Origin: Methanobacteriota archaeon
GTDB taxonomy: Archaea; Altiarchaeota; Altiarchaeia; IMC4; QMZM01
Reading direction: 5' to 3'
Assembly: GCA_903930485.1 (NCBI GenBank)
Contig: CAIYYO010000076.1
Coordinates: forward strand, 1 to 21,767
Length of the DNA: 21,767 nucleotides
Shown here: positions 1 to 7,285 of the stretch, piece after piece
Layout of the letters: every line of letters begins with the position of its first letter
Position numbering within the stretch: the stretch's first letter is position 1
Notes under the pieces: model-generated
The model's input: only the letters and a program-made list of their open reading frames with translations
Told to the model about the DNA's origin: nothing
The model's database searches: none
Position numbers and translations under genes: made by a program

Positions 1-121
1 GGACCATTAAGGAAAGGCCCCACAGCATCATCGCCAGGTAGTCGAGCTTGTATTTCTTGGGTGCGTATGCCCATATCGCAGTTACGATTATCGCCGCGAC
101 GAGCGATGTTATAAGCCACAT
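1..121 (-). CDS. small membrane protein, N-terminal part (runs off the window)
   Basis: On the minus strand an ATG at 121 opens a frame that stays open to the window edge, giving 40 residues. The first ~20 (MWLITSLVAAIIVTAIWAYA) form a clear membrane helix. A basic stretch (PKKYK) follows and a second hydrophobic stretch begins (LAMMLWGLSLMV). A TATA-like CATATAAA on this strand lies about 29 bases upstream, compatible with a leaderless transcript; no good Shine-Dalgarno is seen. It is divergent from the lipoprotein gene starting at 208. It resembles small conserved archaeal membrane proteins of unknown function, but the rest of the protein is outside the window, so no role can be given. The real size and start are uncertain. 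Confidence 0.5.
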   Translation of the reverse strand, partial: MWLITSLVAAIIVTAIWAYAPKKYKLDYLAMMLWGLSLMV

Positions 122-143
122 TTTCTTGCTTTTGATTATTAGA

Positions 144-157
144 ATATTTATATGGCT
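144..157. promoter_or_regulatory. TATA-like element between divergent genes
   Basis: GAATATTTATATGGC spans this AT-rich spot and reads as a TATA box on both strands (TTTATATG on plus, CATATAAA on minus). It lies about 29 bases from the minus-strand ATG at 121. On the plus strand it would start transcription near 175-180, leaving a ~30-base leader that includes the Shine-Dalgarno at 192-198. Inferred from position and sequence only. Confidence 0.4.
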
Positions 158-191
158 TCCAGCCAATAAAAAAGAGGAAAGTTCGATGTTT

Positions 192-198
192 GGAGGTG
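192..198 (+). promoter_or_regulatory. Shine-Dalgarno deciding a TTG start
   Basis: GGAGGTG lies 9 bases before the TTG at 208. It overlaps the alternative upstream TTG (190) and is 33 bases from the next ATG (232), so it fits only the TTG at 208. Confidence 0.6.
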
Positions 199-207
199 GT
201 TATTTTT

Positions 208-1464
208 TTGTCCGTAAACCAAGAATATGTCATGGCTTACCGCGAGAAAGATTTCACGGCCCTTATCGCATCGTGCATGATATGCTTTTTGCTTCTCTAT
301 ATGGGATGCATCGGCAACAACAGTCCGCAGGGAAATTCCACCGTATCGACGCAGAGTATCACCTCGACTACCCTGAACGACTCCGTCAACGAGTCTTTGT
401 TCAGCGAGGAAAAGATGCCATATGACCAGATAGCATTCAGCGGCATCATCGGAGGGAAACCGGCTTATACCGTTTCGTTAAGCGGCAAGAGCTTCATACT
501 CTACGACGGGAAAGAGATCGGCAGGGAATACGAATCTGCGTCGTCGCCCGTGGAGATCGGGGGGAAACTCGCGTACGTCGCCTCTAAGGATGCGAAGAGC
601 TTCGTGGTTTGGGGCGGGAACGAGACTGAGGGGCGTTATTTCGATGTCTGGTCTCTTGGAGATTACAACGGCAAGCCGATATACGTCGCAGGGAAGGAGG
701 GGAAGAGCGTTCTCGTATACGGCGGCCAGGAGATGGGGACGCAGTACGATTATGTCTGGGATTACCGCGTAATCGCCGGGAAAATCGCCTATACCGCTTC
801 GCACAGCAACGAGACTTACATCTCTTCAGCTATACGTCCGAGGTCTTCGAGCGTCAAAGGCGTTTCGCCTTACGGGGTGAAGAACCTTGTCGTCTACGAC
901 GGGAAAGAGGTGGGGCGGGAGTATCTCGATGCCGAGAATCCTCTTGAATTGGACGGGAAGCTCGTCTACGTTGCGTTAAAGCAGGACAAGAAGTACGTGA
1001 TAATCTACGACGGCAAGGAGACTGGCAATGAATACGATTCCATCACGAATCCCGAAGTCCTTGGAGGAAGGCTTGCGTACGGGGCTGAGTCTGCAGGGAA
1101 AAAGACGATAATCTATGACGGTCAGGAGTATGGGAAGGAATACGACGGCGTCTACGGCTTCGGCCTTGTGGCTGGGAAGCTGGCTTATGTTGCGGAAATT
1201 GCTAAGAAGAGGTTCGTAGTCTACGGCGGCCAGGAGATTGGCCGGGACTACGCAGGGGACAAATCACCGTCGGACGTGAAAGAGCTGGAGGGAGGTCCTG
1301 CCTTCATCGTGAAGAACAACTTCAAATATTCCGTCTATTACGCCGGGAAAAAGGTCGACACCAAGTATCACACGATCGACTTTGATTCCTTGAGGGTCGC
1401 GGACGGCAAAGTGACGTTTCTTGCGGCGTGGAATAACGCATGGTATATCGTGACCGAGAAGTAA
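208..1464 (+). CDS. repeat-built (beta-propeller-like) lipoprotein
   Basis: Secreted, lipid-anchored protein of about 418 residues, function unknown. The TTG at 208 is preferred because a strong Shine-Dalgarno GGAGGTG (192-198) sits 9 bases upstream; TTG 190 and ATG 232 are in frame but poorly placed. A hydrophobic segment ends in a lipobox (LYMGC, Cys34). After a Ser/Thr/Asn-rich linker, about nine repeats of ~36 residues run from ~72 to the end. Their consensus is roughly a Tyr-rich entry, G-K-L-A-Y-V-A, then V-V-Y-D-G-K-E-x-G-x-E-Y. Repeat 4 carries a ~22-residue Ser/Arg-rich insertion and the last repeats are degenerate. Short beta-strand repeats of this kind usually fold as propellers (WG-repeat or Kelch-like), here an inference. 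It converges with the lipoprotein gene ending at 1599. Confidence 0.8.
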   Translation: MSVNQEYVMAYREKDFTALIASCMICFLLLYMGCIGNNSPQGNSTVSTQSITSTTLNDSVNESLFSEEKMPYDQIAFSGIIGGKPAYTVSLSGKSFILYDGKEIGREYESASSPVEIGGKLAYVASKDAKSFVVWGGNETEGRYFDVWSLGDYNGKPIYVAGKEGKSVLVYGGQEMGTQYDYVWDYRVIAGKIAYTASHSNETYISSAIRPRSSSVKGVSPYGVKNLVVYDGKEVGREYLDAENPLELDGKLVYVALKQDKKYVIIYDGKETGNEYDSITNPEVLGGRLAYGAESAGKKTIIYDGQEYGKEYDGVYGFGLVAGKLAYVAEIAKKRFVVYGGQEIGRDYAGDKSPSDVKELEGGPAFIVKNNFKYSVYYAGKKVDTKYHTIDFDSLRVADGKVTFLAAWNNAWYIVTEK

Positions 1465-1469
1465 GGCGG

Positions 1470-1500
1470 CCGGATAGCTGGAGGGTGAGACGTTATCCGG
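1470..1500 (+). terminator. possible 3' hairpin after the repeat lipoprotein
   Basis: CCGGATA (1470-1476) is the exact reverse complement of TATCCGG (1494-1500), with a 17-base loop, starting 5 bases after the stop codon at 1464. No T-run follows directly, so it may stabilise the 3' end rather than terminate. Confidence 0.3.
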
Positions 1501-1544
1501 GAGATAGTTAGGCACTACATTCTTTATAACCGTCCGCTTTGCTG

Positions 1545-1581
1545 AAAAAATAAGAAGAAAAATTTTTAAAAAAGAAAAAAA
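1545..1581 (-). terminator. T-rich terminator of the minus-strand lipoprotein
   Basis: Read on the minus strand, the ~35 bases beginning 18 bases past the stop at 1599 are almost all T in runs of 4-7 (with one A-T patch). Archaeal RNA polymerase terminates at oligo-T stretches of this type. Confidence 0.55.
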
Positions 1582-1598
1582 GGATCAGGCGATTCTTC

Positions 1599-2471
1599 TC
1601 ACCCGCCTGCCGGAGCTGTTCCGCCTATTCCGTTCAAGGCGCCGCTCATGTCCTGCGGGGTCGCCGGGGGAACGAAGTCGCTGTCGGACACGCTGGTCGA
1701 GTACTTGGTCGCCTCCATTACGTACTCGGTGTCGCCGCTCTTGCCGTCCATGTATAATGGTACGCCGTCGGCGGATACGCAATATATATCGTCCCATGTC
1801 GAGGCGGTGCCGGTTGTCTGGTCTTTGACCGTAAACGTTATGTGGTAACATTGAGCGGTCGTGCCTGCGATGACCCTGTCGGACAGTCTCTCTACCGGGC
1901 TTGAATCGATGCTGTTCTGAATGTCCGTGGTCTGCTGATTCACGTCCTGCGACGTCTGCTGCTGCGGAACCTTCATGCAGCTCCATTCCTGGGCTGCCTT
2001 GGTGCATACTACATAGCTGCCGGAGTCAAGATAGGTGCGCATCTCTCCCATGCCTGAGTCAGGCATATCGACCCTGATCTTATTTTTTCCTTCGAAATAG
2101 TAGGTCATCAGGCTTTTTATGCCCTGCTGGCCGCCCATTGAAGAGGTGATGCCATAGGTTGCCATGTATTTTTGGACCTTGTTGGCGAACAAGCCTTTAA
2201 GCTCTGCTTTGGCGTCGCCTAAAATTGTACCGCCTCCGGCAGTCGTGCCTGTTGTTCCCCCTACCGGGGTCGTCGTCGATCCGCCGCCGGCAGTAACGAC
2301 TGCCCCGCCTCCCTGGGTCGTCGCCGTCTCACCGCCGTTGCCGGGCTGAGTCGTCTGCGGGTTGTTCCCCGACTGTGTCGTGGTCGTCGCCGTTCCTCCC
2401 TGCGGACCGGTGCAGCCTGTATTTATAAGAATGGCTGCGATCAGTGCCGCTAACAAAAGATTTTTTTTCAT
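1599..2471 (-). CDS. lipoprotein with conserved four-Cys ectodomain
   Basis: 290-residue lipid-anchored surface protein of unknown function. Residues 1-20 are a lipoprotein signal ending in NTGC (Cys20), followed by a low-complexity Gly/Thr/Gln linker to ~83 that would lift the domain off the membrane. The globular part (~85-277) is clearly paralogous to residues ~31-232 of the neighbour starting at 3656. Shared landmarks are DAKxEL..LF.N, a TYY motif, WSC, DRVIAG, xCYx, YCVSxDGVxLY and FVPPxxP. Four cysteines (156, 165, 208, 231) match Cys103, 113, 158 and 186 of that protein and may form two disulfides. It lacks the thioredoxin-like extension of the paralog. Only 48 bases separate the two genes, so co-transcription is likely, though a weak GTTTTATC about 28 bases before the ATG could allow its own start. 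Confidence 0.82.
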   Translation of the reverse strand: MKKNLLLAALIAAILINTGCTGPQGGTATTTTQSGNNPQTTQPGNGGETATTQGGGAVVTAGGGSTTTPVGGTTGTTAGGGTILGDAKAELKGLFANKVQKYMATYGITSSMGGQQGIKSLMTYYFEGKNKIRVDMPDSGMGEMRTYLDSGSYVVCTKAAQEWSCMKVPQQQTSQDVNQQTTDIQNSIDSSPVERLSDRVIAGTTAQCYHITFTVKDQTTGTASTWDDIYCVSADGVPLYMDGKSGDTEYVMEATKYSTSVSDSDFVPPATPQDMSGALNGIGGTAPAGG

Positions 2472-2519
2472 TGTGTTATTATTTAAAAAGAGGCGGATAA
2501 AACATGCGGCCCCGTCCTT

Positions 2520-3656
2520 TCAGGATAGAAGGCTGTCGATGGTGTCTTCGAATTCCTTCTTTTCGGTTTCGAGATCTCTTTGCCCCTCGTAGCCGTTGCC
2601 GATGCGGACATATCTGCAGCCGAAGACGAAGGTGGGCACTCCCCCATCGGGGTCGTATTTCTTGTATACGTCCGACTCGCTTTCCGGAATGCTCGACTCC
2701 ACGGCATCGGTCAGAGTATTGTCAAGTGTGTCCATCTCCCAGTGATATGCGACGATCTTTCCTTGGGCGACGTATTTCTTCGCGGTCTGGTCGAAGGTGT
2801 CCTTTATCCATTTACAGTGAGGGCACCACGTCGTTGAATAAAGGCGTATCACGGGCCTGCCGTTGACCGTGCATACCGGGTCTCCGGTATCCGTGAAGGT
2901 CTTGGGGATATACAAATTCCGGGGAAGGCTGTTTTTATCCTTCAAACTTAAGGCATTTGCGCCGCTTAGCCCGGTAGGCTCGACAGGCGGGACGAATACA
3001 GTATCTGGCACGGCAAGGGAATAGTTCCTGGCGCGCTGTATCATCTCGTAATCCGGTCCGGCCAGTTCGGTATATAAGAGCACGCCGTCTTTCGAAACGC
3101 AATAGGTGTACGTCCACAGGCTCACGTTCGCCTTGACGGCATCGTCGGCAGACCCGTTAACGGCCGCGGGTGTAAGGTCGTAACAGGCAATCCTGACCCC
3201 TGCGACGATCCTGTCCGGGGTCCTTACGACCTGAGCCGGGTCGATTATGGCTTCGATGGCGGTCATATCGTTCGTCGGACTGTCGGTTTTTTTCACGTTC
3301 CCCTGGCCGAGGTAGATGCAGGACCAGTTCATGCCTTCCTCCATGCCGCAGATAATGGATTTGTTTTCGACCAGGTAGAAACGGGACACCACTTTTTTGC
3401 TTCCCGCCTTGGCTACGCTCTCTATCATCGTCTTCTCGTCCTTGACGTAGTATGTGGCGAGCTGAGAGTATGTGTCCTGGCCCGTGGAGATGTTAAGATC
3501 ATAGGTCACCGAATATTCCACTGCCCGGTTCCGGAACAAGTCCGTAAGCTCCGTTTTGGCGTCAGAAGGACCGTTGCCGTTACGCGTGTCCACGCATCCG
3601 GAGAAGATTAGCACTGACATAGACAGAAAGACGGCGAGATAAGTTGTCTTTTTCAT
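2520..3656 (-). CDS. lipoprotein with C-terminal thioredoxin-like (CPHC) domain
   Basis: 378-residue lipid-anchored extracytoplasmic protein. The signal ends in the lipobox FSGC (Cys21). Residues ~31-232 are the same four-Cys domain as in the downstream 290-residue lipoprotein. From ~262 a thioredoxin-like fold follows: beta strand, then W-C-P-H-C (277-281), a helix, and the GGVPTF cis-Pro loop (Pro341). The CPHC pair is the redox-active motif of DsbA-like oxidoreductases, so a thiol-disulfide or reductase role outside the membrane is plausible; partner unknown. Cys262 and Cys347 are further cysteines in this part. The ATG is supported by CAGGAG 8 bases upstream. It lies 56 bases after hypE on the same strand, with a 19-bp palindrome between. 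The domain fusion is seen directly; the biochemical role is inference. Confidence 0.85.
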   Translation of the reverse strand: MKKTTYLAVFLSMSVLIFSGCVDTRNGNGPSDAKTELTDLFRNRAVEYSVTYDLNISTGQDTYSQLATYYVKDEKTMIESVAKAGSKKVVSRFYLVENKSIICGMEEGMNWSCIYLGQGNVKKTDSPTNDMTAIEAIIDPAQVVRTPDRIVAGVRIACYDLTPAAVNGSADDAVKANVSLWTYTYCVSKDGVLLYTELAGPDYEMIQRARNYSLAVPDTVFVPPVEPTGLSGANALSLKDKNSLPRNLYIPKTFTDTGDPVCTVNGRPVIRLYSTTWCPHCKWIKDTFDQTAKKYVAQGKIVAYHWEMDTLDNTLTDAVESSIPESESDVYKKYDPDGGVPTFVFGCRYVRIGNGYEGQRDLETEKKEFEDTIDSLLS

Positions 3657-3685
3657 GAAGAAAGCTCCTGAATCCTTTATGAATG

Positions 3686-3704
3686 TGTTTTATTCAATAA
3701 AACA
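3686..3704 (-). promoter_or_regulatory. perfect 19-bp palindrome, likely promoter/operator
   Basis: TGTTTTATTCAATAAAACA is a perfect inverted repeat (9+1+9) between the hypE stop and the thioredoxin-lipoprotein start. Its AT-rich arms read as TATA-like on either strand. A start about 25 bases downstream would leave a short leader containing the Shine-Dalgarno at 3665-3670. It could be an operator over the promoter; a transcript hairpin after hypE is an alternative. Confidence 0.45.
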
Positions 3705-3712
3705 TGGACGGC

Positions 3713-4726
3713 TCAGCAGACCCTCGGCACAGGGTCTCCAGCAGGAGATTCAAGGATTCTCTTCCCGCCGACGACGGTTTCCATTACGACCCAGCCCCTG
3801 CCTTTCTCCTCGACAGTCCCTATCACTGAAGCGCCCCTTCCATACTTGTTTTTCTTCAGGACTGTAAGCACTTCTTCGGCCGCGTTCACAGGCACCCCCA
3901 ATACGACTTTGCCCTCGTTCGCGACAGACAAAGGATCTATCCCGAGCATCTCGGAAGCCGCCCTGACCTCTCTCCTCACCGGGATGGCTGCTTCGTCCAA
4001 TAAGATCCCGACATTGGATTTACGCGCCATCTCGTTAAGGCAGCTCGCAAGTCCCCCACGAGTAGGATCCTTCATGGCATGGACGCCGTAAGGCAGTATC
4101 CCCTCGACCAGATGCCATAGAGGCGCGCAGTCCGACTTCAGCGAGGTGTCGAAGCCGATCCCTTCCCTGTGCGCCATCAAGGCGATGCCGTGGTCTCCCA
4201 CAGGGCCGTTTATGATGATCTTGTCGCCGGGCTTCAAACCAGAATCCGGGACGACCTTGTTGGCGACGCCGATCCCTGACGTGTTGATATAGATGCCTAT
4301 GTCCTCCTCCACGACCTTGGTGTCCCCGGTAACGATCGGGACGTCGGCCTCTCTTGAAACCTTGTCCATGGAAAGGGCGATCTTTTCAAGGTCCGCCAGG
4401 GGAAAGCCTACGCCTACGATGTATGCAGAGGAGATGGCGATCGGTTTGGCCCCCATCACCGCGAGGTCGTTCACGGTGCCGCATACCGACAGTTTCCCGA
4501 TGTCGCCCCCTGGGAAAAAGACCGGGTTGACGACGTATGAGTCGGTGGTGTAGACGAGATTCGTCCCCTTGAACGGTATCGATGCCGCGTCGTCTAGTTC
4601 CTTGAGCCCGATGCCTCCGGCGACGCTCTTTTTTGAGATGTTCTTGAGCAGGATGGACAGCAGGCCATGCATGGCCTCTCCTCCGCCGCCGTGGACGAGC
4701 CTAACCCTTTCGTCTTTTGCCTTCAT
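3713..4726 (-). CDS. hypE: hydrogenase maturation protein HypE
   Basis: HypE dehydrates the carbamoyl group placed on its C-terminal cysteine by HypF, using ATP, to a thiocyanate, the source of the cyanide ligands of the NiFe site. The 337 residues match usual HypE length. Visible are the N-terminal HGGGG motif (12-16), the AIRS-type ATP-binding region (DDAASIPF at 45-52; FPGGDIGKLSVCGTVNDLAV at 71-90), a DPTRGG motif, and the hallmark C-terminal PRVC with the acceptor Cys337 (usually PRIC). The start overlaps the end of hypB by 26 bases, with AAGGAA upstream, so the two are translationally linked. Cytoplasmic; works with HypC-HypD downstream of HypF. Confidence 0.96.
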   Translation of the reverse strand: MKAKDERVRLVHGGGGEAMHGLLSILLKNISKKSVAGGIGLKELDDAASIPFKGTNLVYTTDSYVVNPVFFPGGDIGKLSVCGTVNDLAVMGAKPIAISSAYIVGVGFPLADLEKIALSMDKVSREADVPIVTGDTKVVEEDIGIYINTSGIGVANKVVPDSGLKPGDKIIINGPVGDHGIALMAHREGIGFDTSLKSDCAPLWHLVEGILPYGVHAMKDPTRGGLASCLNEMARKSNVGILLDEAAIPVRREVRAASEMLGIDPLSVANEGKVVLGVPVNAAEEVLTVLKKNKYGRGASVIGTVEEKGRGWVVMETVVGGKRILESPAGDPVPRVC

Positions 4727-5366
4727 CTTTCTTATTCCTTATCCAGTCCGCGAAATCGTCGATCCCGTTGTCCTTCCTTATGCTCGTCAAAAACACCTTC
4801 AGGCCCGGGTTGATATGGAGCGCATCCTTCCTCATCTTGTCCGCGTCGGCATCCACTGCTTCGGCGATGTCGATCTTGTTTATCACCGCCGCGTCCGAGG
4901 AGGCGAATATCATCGGATGCTTTTCCACGGTGTCGTCACCCTCAGAGACCGAGACGATCGTTACATTAAGCTGCGTGCCCAAATCGAAATCCACAGGGCA
5001 GATCAGGTTGCCCACGTTCTCGATGAACAGAATGTCCAGGTCCTTTAGGTTGAAATCATCCAGCGCGTGCTCGACCAGGTGCGCGTCGAGATGGCATTCC
5101 TTCCCGGTGTTCACGCCGACGACCGGGATGCCGAGCTTCTTCAGCCTGTTCGCGTCCAAGTCGCTCACGATGTCTCCGGCGATGGCCGCGATCCTGCAGC
5201 CTTTCAGCTTCTTGTGCAGGGCCTCGATCATAGCCGTCTTTCCCGAGCCGACGGCGCCCATGAAATTGATCGCAAGGACTCCGGACTCGTCGAAGGTCCT
5301 GCGGTTCCGTTCCGCGATCTTCTTGTTTATCTCGAAGACGTCCCGTCCTACGCCGATCACGTGCAT
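4701..5366 (-). CDS. hypB: hydrogenase nickel-insertion GTPase HypB
   Basis: SIMIBI-class GTPase that, with HypA, inserts nickel into the hydrogenase large subunit. The 221 residues contain the P-loop GAVGSGKT (37-44), switch region GDIVSDLDA (64-72), NKID and the metal-site residues Cys91-His92 (GKECHLDAH) and Cys123 (ENVGNLICP), as in archaeal HypB. The bacterial N-terminal CxxCGC and His-rich nickel stores are absent, as is usual in archaea. No Shine-Dalgarno is evident, but CTATAAAAC on this strand is centred 26 bases before the ATG, so a leaderless transcript is likely. It is followed by overlapping hypE and is separated from hypA by an opposite-strand lipoprotein gene. Confidence 0.96.
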   Translation of the reverse strand: MHVIGVGRDVFEINKKIAERNRRTFDESGVLAINFMGAVGSGKTAMIEALHKKLKGCRIAAIAGDIVSDLDANRLKKLGIPVVGVNTGKECHLDAHLVEHALDDFNLKDLDILFIENVGNLICPVDFDLGTQLNVTIVSVSEGDDTVEKHPMIFASSDAAVINKIDIAEAVDADADKMRKDALHINPGLKVFLTSIRKDNGIDDFADWIRNKKDEGKRRKG

Positions 5367-5387
5367 TTTAACAGGATTGACATAATA

Positions 5388-5396
5388 GTTTTATAG
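5388..5396 (-). promoter_or_regulatory. TATA box for a probably leaderless hypB-hypE transcript
   Basis: CTATAAAAC on the minus strand is centred 26 bases upstream of the hypB ATG, the spacing expected when transcription starts at the A of ATG. The same AT-rich block (GTTTTATAG on plus) may serve the divergent lipoprotein at 5427. Confidence 0.45.
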
Positions 5397-5426
5397 TTAT
5401 GTGATTATTTTAATAAAGGTCGTTTT

Positions 5427-5834
5427 ATGAAATCCTCCAATTTTGTTTGTGCCCTGTGTTTTTGCCTGCTCGCGCTGCTTTTGTTTAACGGGTGCGCAGG
5501 CAACGGGAATTCCGGTGCAAAGGCAGGTCAAGACAAGATCGGCGCCGCCCAGGCATCCGCCGGTCCGGCGACGTCTTCGACGGTTTCATACGCCAAGCTG
5601 GAGAAACAATTCGTCCTGATGGACGCGAAGGCTCAGGAGTATTACCAAAACGGTGCAGCCGAGCAAAAAGCAGCCCATTACCAAAACGCAGTAAAAGATT
5701 ATCAAAAGGCCAGGGCTATCTACATGCAACTATTCGAATGGTATGGCAGCGTCAAGAACGCGGAAAAGACTGGGGTCTACCAGGCCTACGTCAAAGACTG
5801 CAACGACAGGCTGAGCGAACTGCAAACCGTGTGA
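5427..5834 (+). CDS. small helical lipoprotein inside the hyp cluster
   Basis: 135-residue lipid-anchored protein, function unknown. The signal peptide is Cys- and Leu-rich with lipobox LFNGC (Cys23), followed by a short Gly/Ala/Ser linker. Residues ~53-135 form amphipathic helices rich in Ala, Lys, Gln and Tyr (for example KDYQKARAIYMQLFEWYG), suggesting a TPR-like or coiled helical hairpin. Cys125 is the only cysteine outside the signal/lipobox region. The ATG has AAAGGT 6 bases upstream. The gene is opposite to the hyp genes: divergent from hypB and convergent with hypA, ending 7 bases from the hypA stop. It therefore splits what would be a hypCDABE string. A link to hydrogenase maturation is only positional; it may be an insertion of an unrelated gene. 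Confidence 0.78.
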   Translation: MKSSNFVCALCFCLLALLLFNGCAGNGNSGAKAGQDKIGAAQASAGPATSSTVSYAKLEKQFVLMDAKAQEYYQNGAAEQKAAHYQNAVKDYQKARAIYMQLFEWYGSVKNAEKTGVYQAYVKDCNDRLSELQTV

Positions 5835-5841
5835 AGAACCG

Positions 5842-6201
5842 TTATTCGGCCGATATCTCCTTTATCATGCAATCCCTGCCGCCGACAGGTCGCGTCTTCG
5901 CGCCGCAGGCCGGGCATGGGATGCGCGTCAGGGAAAAAAAATCCAGCTTCGCCGGGGCAACTACATTAACGTGATTATTCTCGCATTTTAAGGTCACGGG
6001 CGTGATCCTGCATTCGATGGCCGCGCCGCAGGCTATCGTTCCCTCCGACAGTATATCGAGCGCGAACTCCAATTGTTCGACGCTGATCATCGACAACGGC
6101 CCGATCTCCAGGACGATCTTCGAGACCTTTCCCGCGCCATGCTTCTTTGCTTCTTCGAGGACGGTTTCCATTATTCCCGAGGCTACGAAGAATTCATGCA
6201 T
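5842..6201 (-). CDS. hypA: hydrogenase nickel chaperone HypA (variant zinc site)
   Basis: HypA binds nickel through its N-terminal Met-His-Glu and delivers it with HypB to the hydrogenase large subunit. The 119 residues begin MHEFFVASGI, keeping His2 and Glu3. The family's zinc domain normally has two CxxC pairs. Here the second pair is present (C96-P-A-C99) but the first reads K-C73-E-N-N-H77, with only one cysteine; His77 could substitute as a C-x3-H half-site. Cys58, Cys64 and Cys111 are additional cysteines. It overlaps hypD by 8 bases and is co-transcribed with hypC-hypD. Identity is secure from the N-terminus, length and context; the zinc site is the odd point. Confidence 0.93.
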   Translation of the reverse strand: MHEFFVASGIMETVLEEAKKHGAGKVSKIVLEIGPLSMISVEQLEFALDILSEGTIACGAAIECRITPVTLKCENNHVNVVAPAKLDFFSLTRIPCPACGAKTRPVGGRDCMIKEISAE

Positions 6202-7285
6202 GCTGCGTCCCCCTGTCGTATTTGTACGCGATATTGCAGGATCCTTCTCCCGAGACCATGCACGGTCCGATTGGACTGTCGGGCGTGCATCTTTTCCCGA
6301 AGAGGCCGCAGTCGCTTGGATATTTTTTTCCTTTAAGGACGTTCCCGCACTGGCAACCCTTGGGCTCGTTGGATTCTTTTACGCGCAGGCGGAATTTTTT
6401 TCGCGCGTCATGCATTCCATATTCATCCCGTAAAGCAAGTCCGGAGCCGGGGATCTTCGGAAACCCCCTCCATGCGACGTCGCAGGGCTCGTAGACGTTT
6501 TCCATCGCCTTCAAGGCTTTGGGATTCCCCTCGTCTCTCACGACACGCGAATATTCGTTCCGTACGCCGCAGTCTTTATCCTTCACCATCTTGACGAGCA
6601 ATAGGATCGCGTAAAGAACGTCTACTGGCTCGAACCCGGCGACCACCTGGGGAACGTGATACCTCTCGCTGATTCTCTTGTAGGGCTCGAGCCCGATTAT
6701 CGCCGAGACATGCCCGGGGTCGATGAATCCGTCGATTCTGTTATCCCCCTCCCTGAGCAGGTAATCCATGGCCGGCGGAATCGTGCGGTGGCACGAGAGA
6801 ACGAAGAAATTATCCGGCGCGTCCAGGAGAGCGATCGCGGTCGACGGCGCCGTGGTCTCGAAGCCGATGCCTATATGCGTTACTTCCTTCCCGGGATTTT
6901 TCCTTGCAAGATCTACGGCATCCGTTATCGAGTAAACGATCCTTACGTCCGAGCCCGAAGCCTTTGCCTCCGCGAGCGATGAAGCGCTTCCCGGCACCTT
7001 CAACATGTCTCCGAATGATGTTACCGTCACTCTCTGTCCTGCAAGTGCGATCGCCTCGTCTATCTCCCTGGCCGTTGTCACACAGACGGGACATCCAGGG
7101 CCCGAGATTATCTCGATATTTTCAGGCAGGAGGGACCTTATCCCGGCCTTCGTTATAGCATCCTCATGCGTCCCGCAAACGTGCATCATCCTGACTTTTC
7201 CGACGCCCCGTGAGACTGCCCTGATCTTTTCCGCTATCCTTGCAGCCAGTTCCCTGTCCCTGTACGCGTTCTTCTTTTCAGGCAT
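6194..7285 (-). CDS. hypD: hydrogenase maturation protein HypD
   Basis: Iron-sulfur scaffold on which, with HypC, the Fe(CN)2CO group is assembled. The 363 residues match the family. Conserved motifs are CGTHE (Cys37), GPGCPVC (Cys65 and Cys68), the central GFETTAP and CHRTIPP regions, and the C-terminal [4Fe-4S] ligand region beginning CQCG and continuing with spaced Cys residues through GPCMVSGEGSC. Cytoplasmic; partner of HypC and HypE. The start overlaps the hypC stop by 8 bases and the end overlaps hypA by 8, indicating one tightly coupled hypC-hypD-hypA transcript. Confidence 0.97.
   Translation of the reverse strand: MPEKKNAYRDRELAARIAEKIRAVSRGVGKVRMMHVCGTHEDAITKAGIRSLLPENIEIISGPGCPVCVTTAREIDEAIALAGQRVTVTSFGDMLKVPGSASSLAEAKASGSDVRIVYSITDAVDLARKNPGKEVTHIGIGFETTAPSTAIALLDAPDNFFVLSCHRTIPPAMDYLLREGDNRIDGFIDPGHVSAIIGLEPYKRISERYHVPQVVAGFEPVDVLYAILLLVKMVKDKDCGVRNEYSRVVRDEGNPKALKAMENVYEPCDVAWRGFPKIPGSGLALRDEYGMHDARKKFRLRVKESNEPKGCQCGNVLKGKKYPSDCGLFGKRCTPDSPIGPCMVSGEGSCNIAYKYDRGTQHA

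Noticed and set aside
2164..2349. Pro/Val-rich open frame opposite the lipoprotein linker
   Set aside because: It is the complement of the Gly/Thr low-complexity linker of the real gene.
2481..2490. TATA box (TTTTTAAAT) for the 290-residue lipoprotein
   Set aside because: Its centre is only ~14 bases from the ATG, too close for transcription to begin before the start codon.
4717..5385. 222-residue open frame on the plus strand opposite hypB
   Set aside because: It lies entirely antisense to a clear hypB, has no recognisable domain and is Ser/Ala/Pro-rich as expected from the complement of the real gene's codons.
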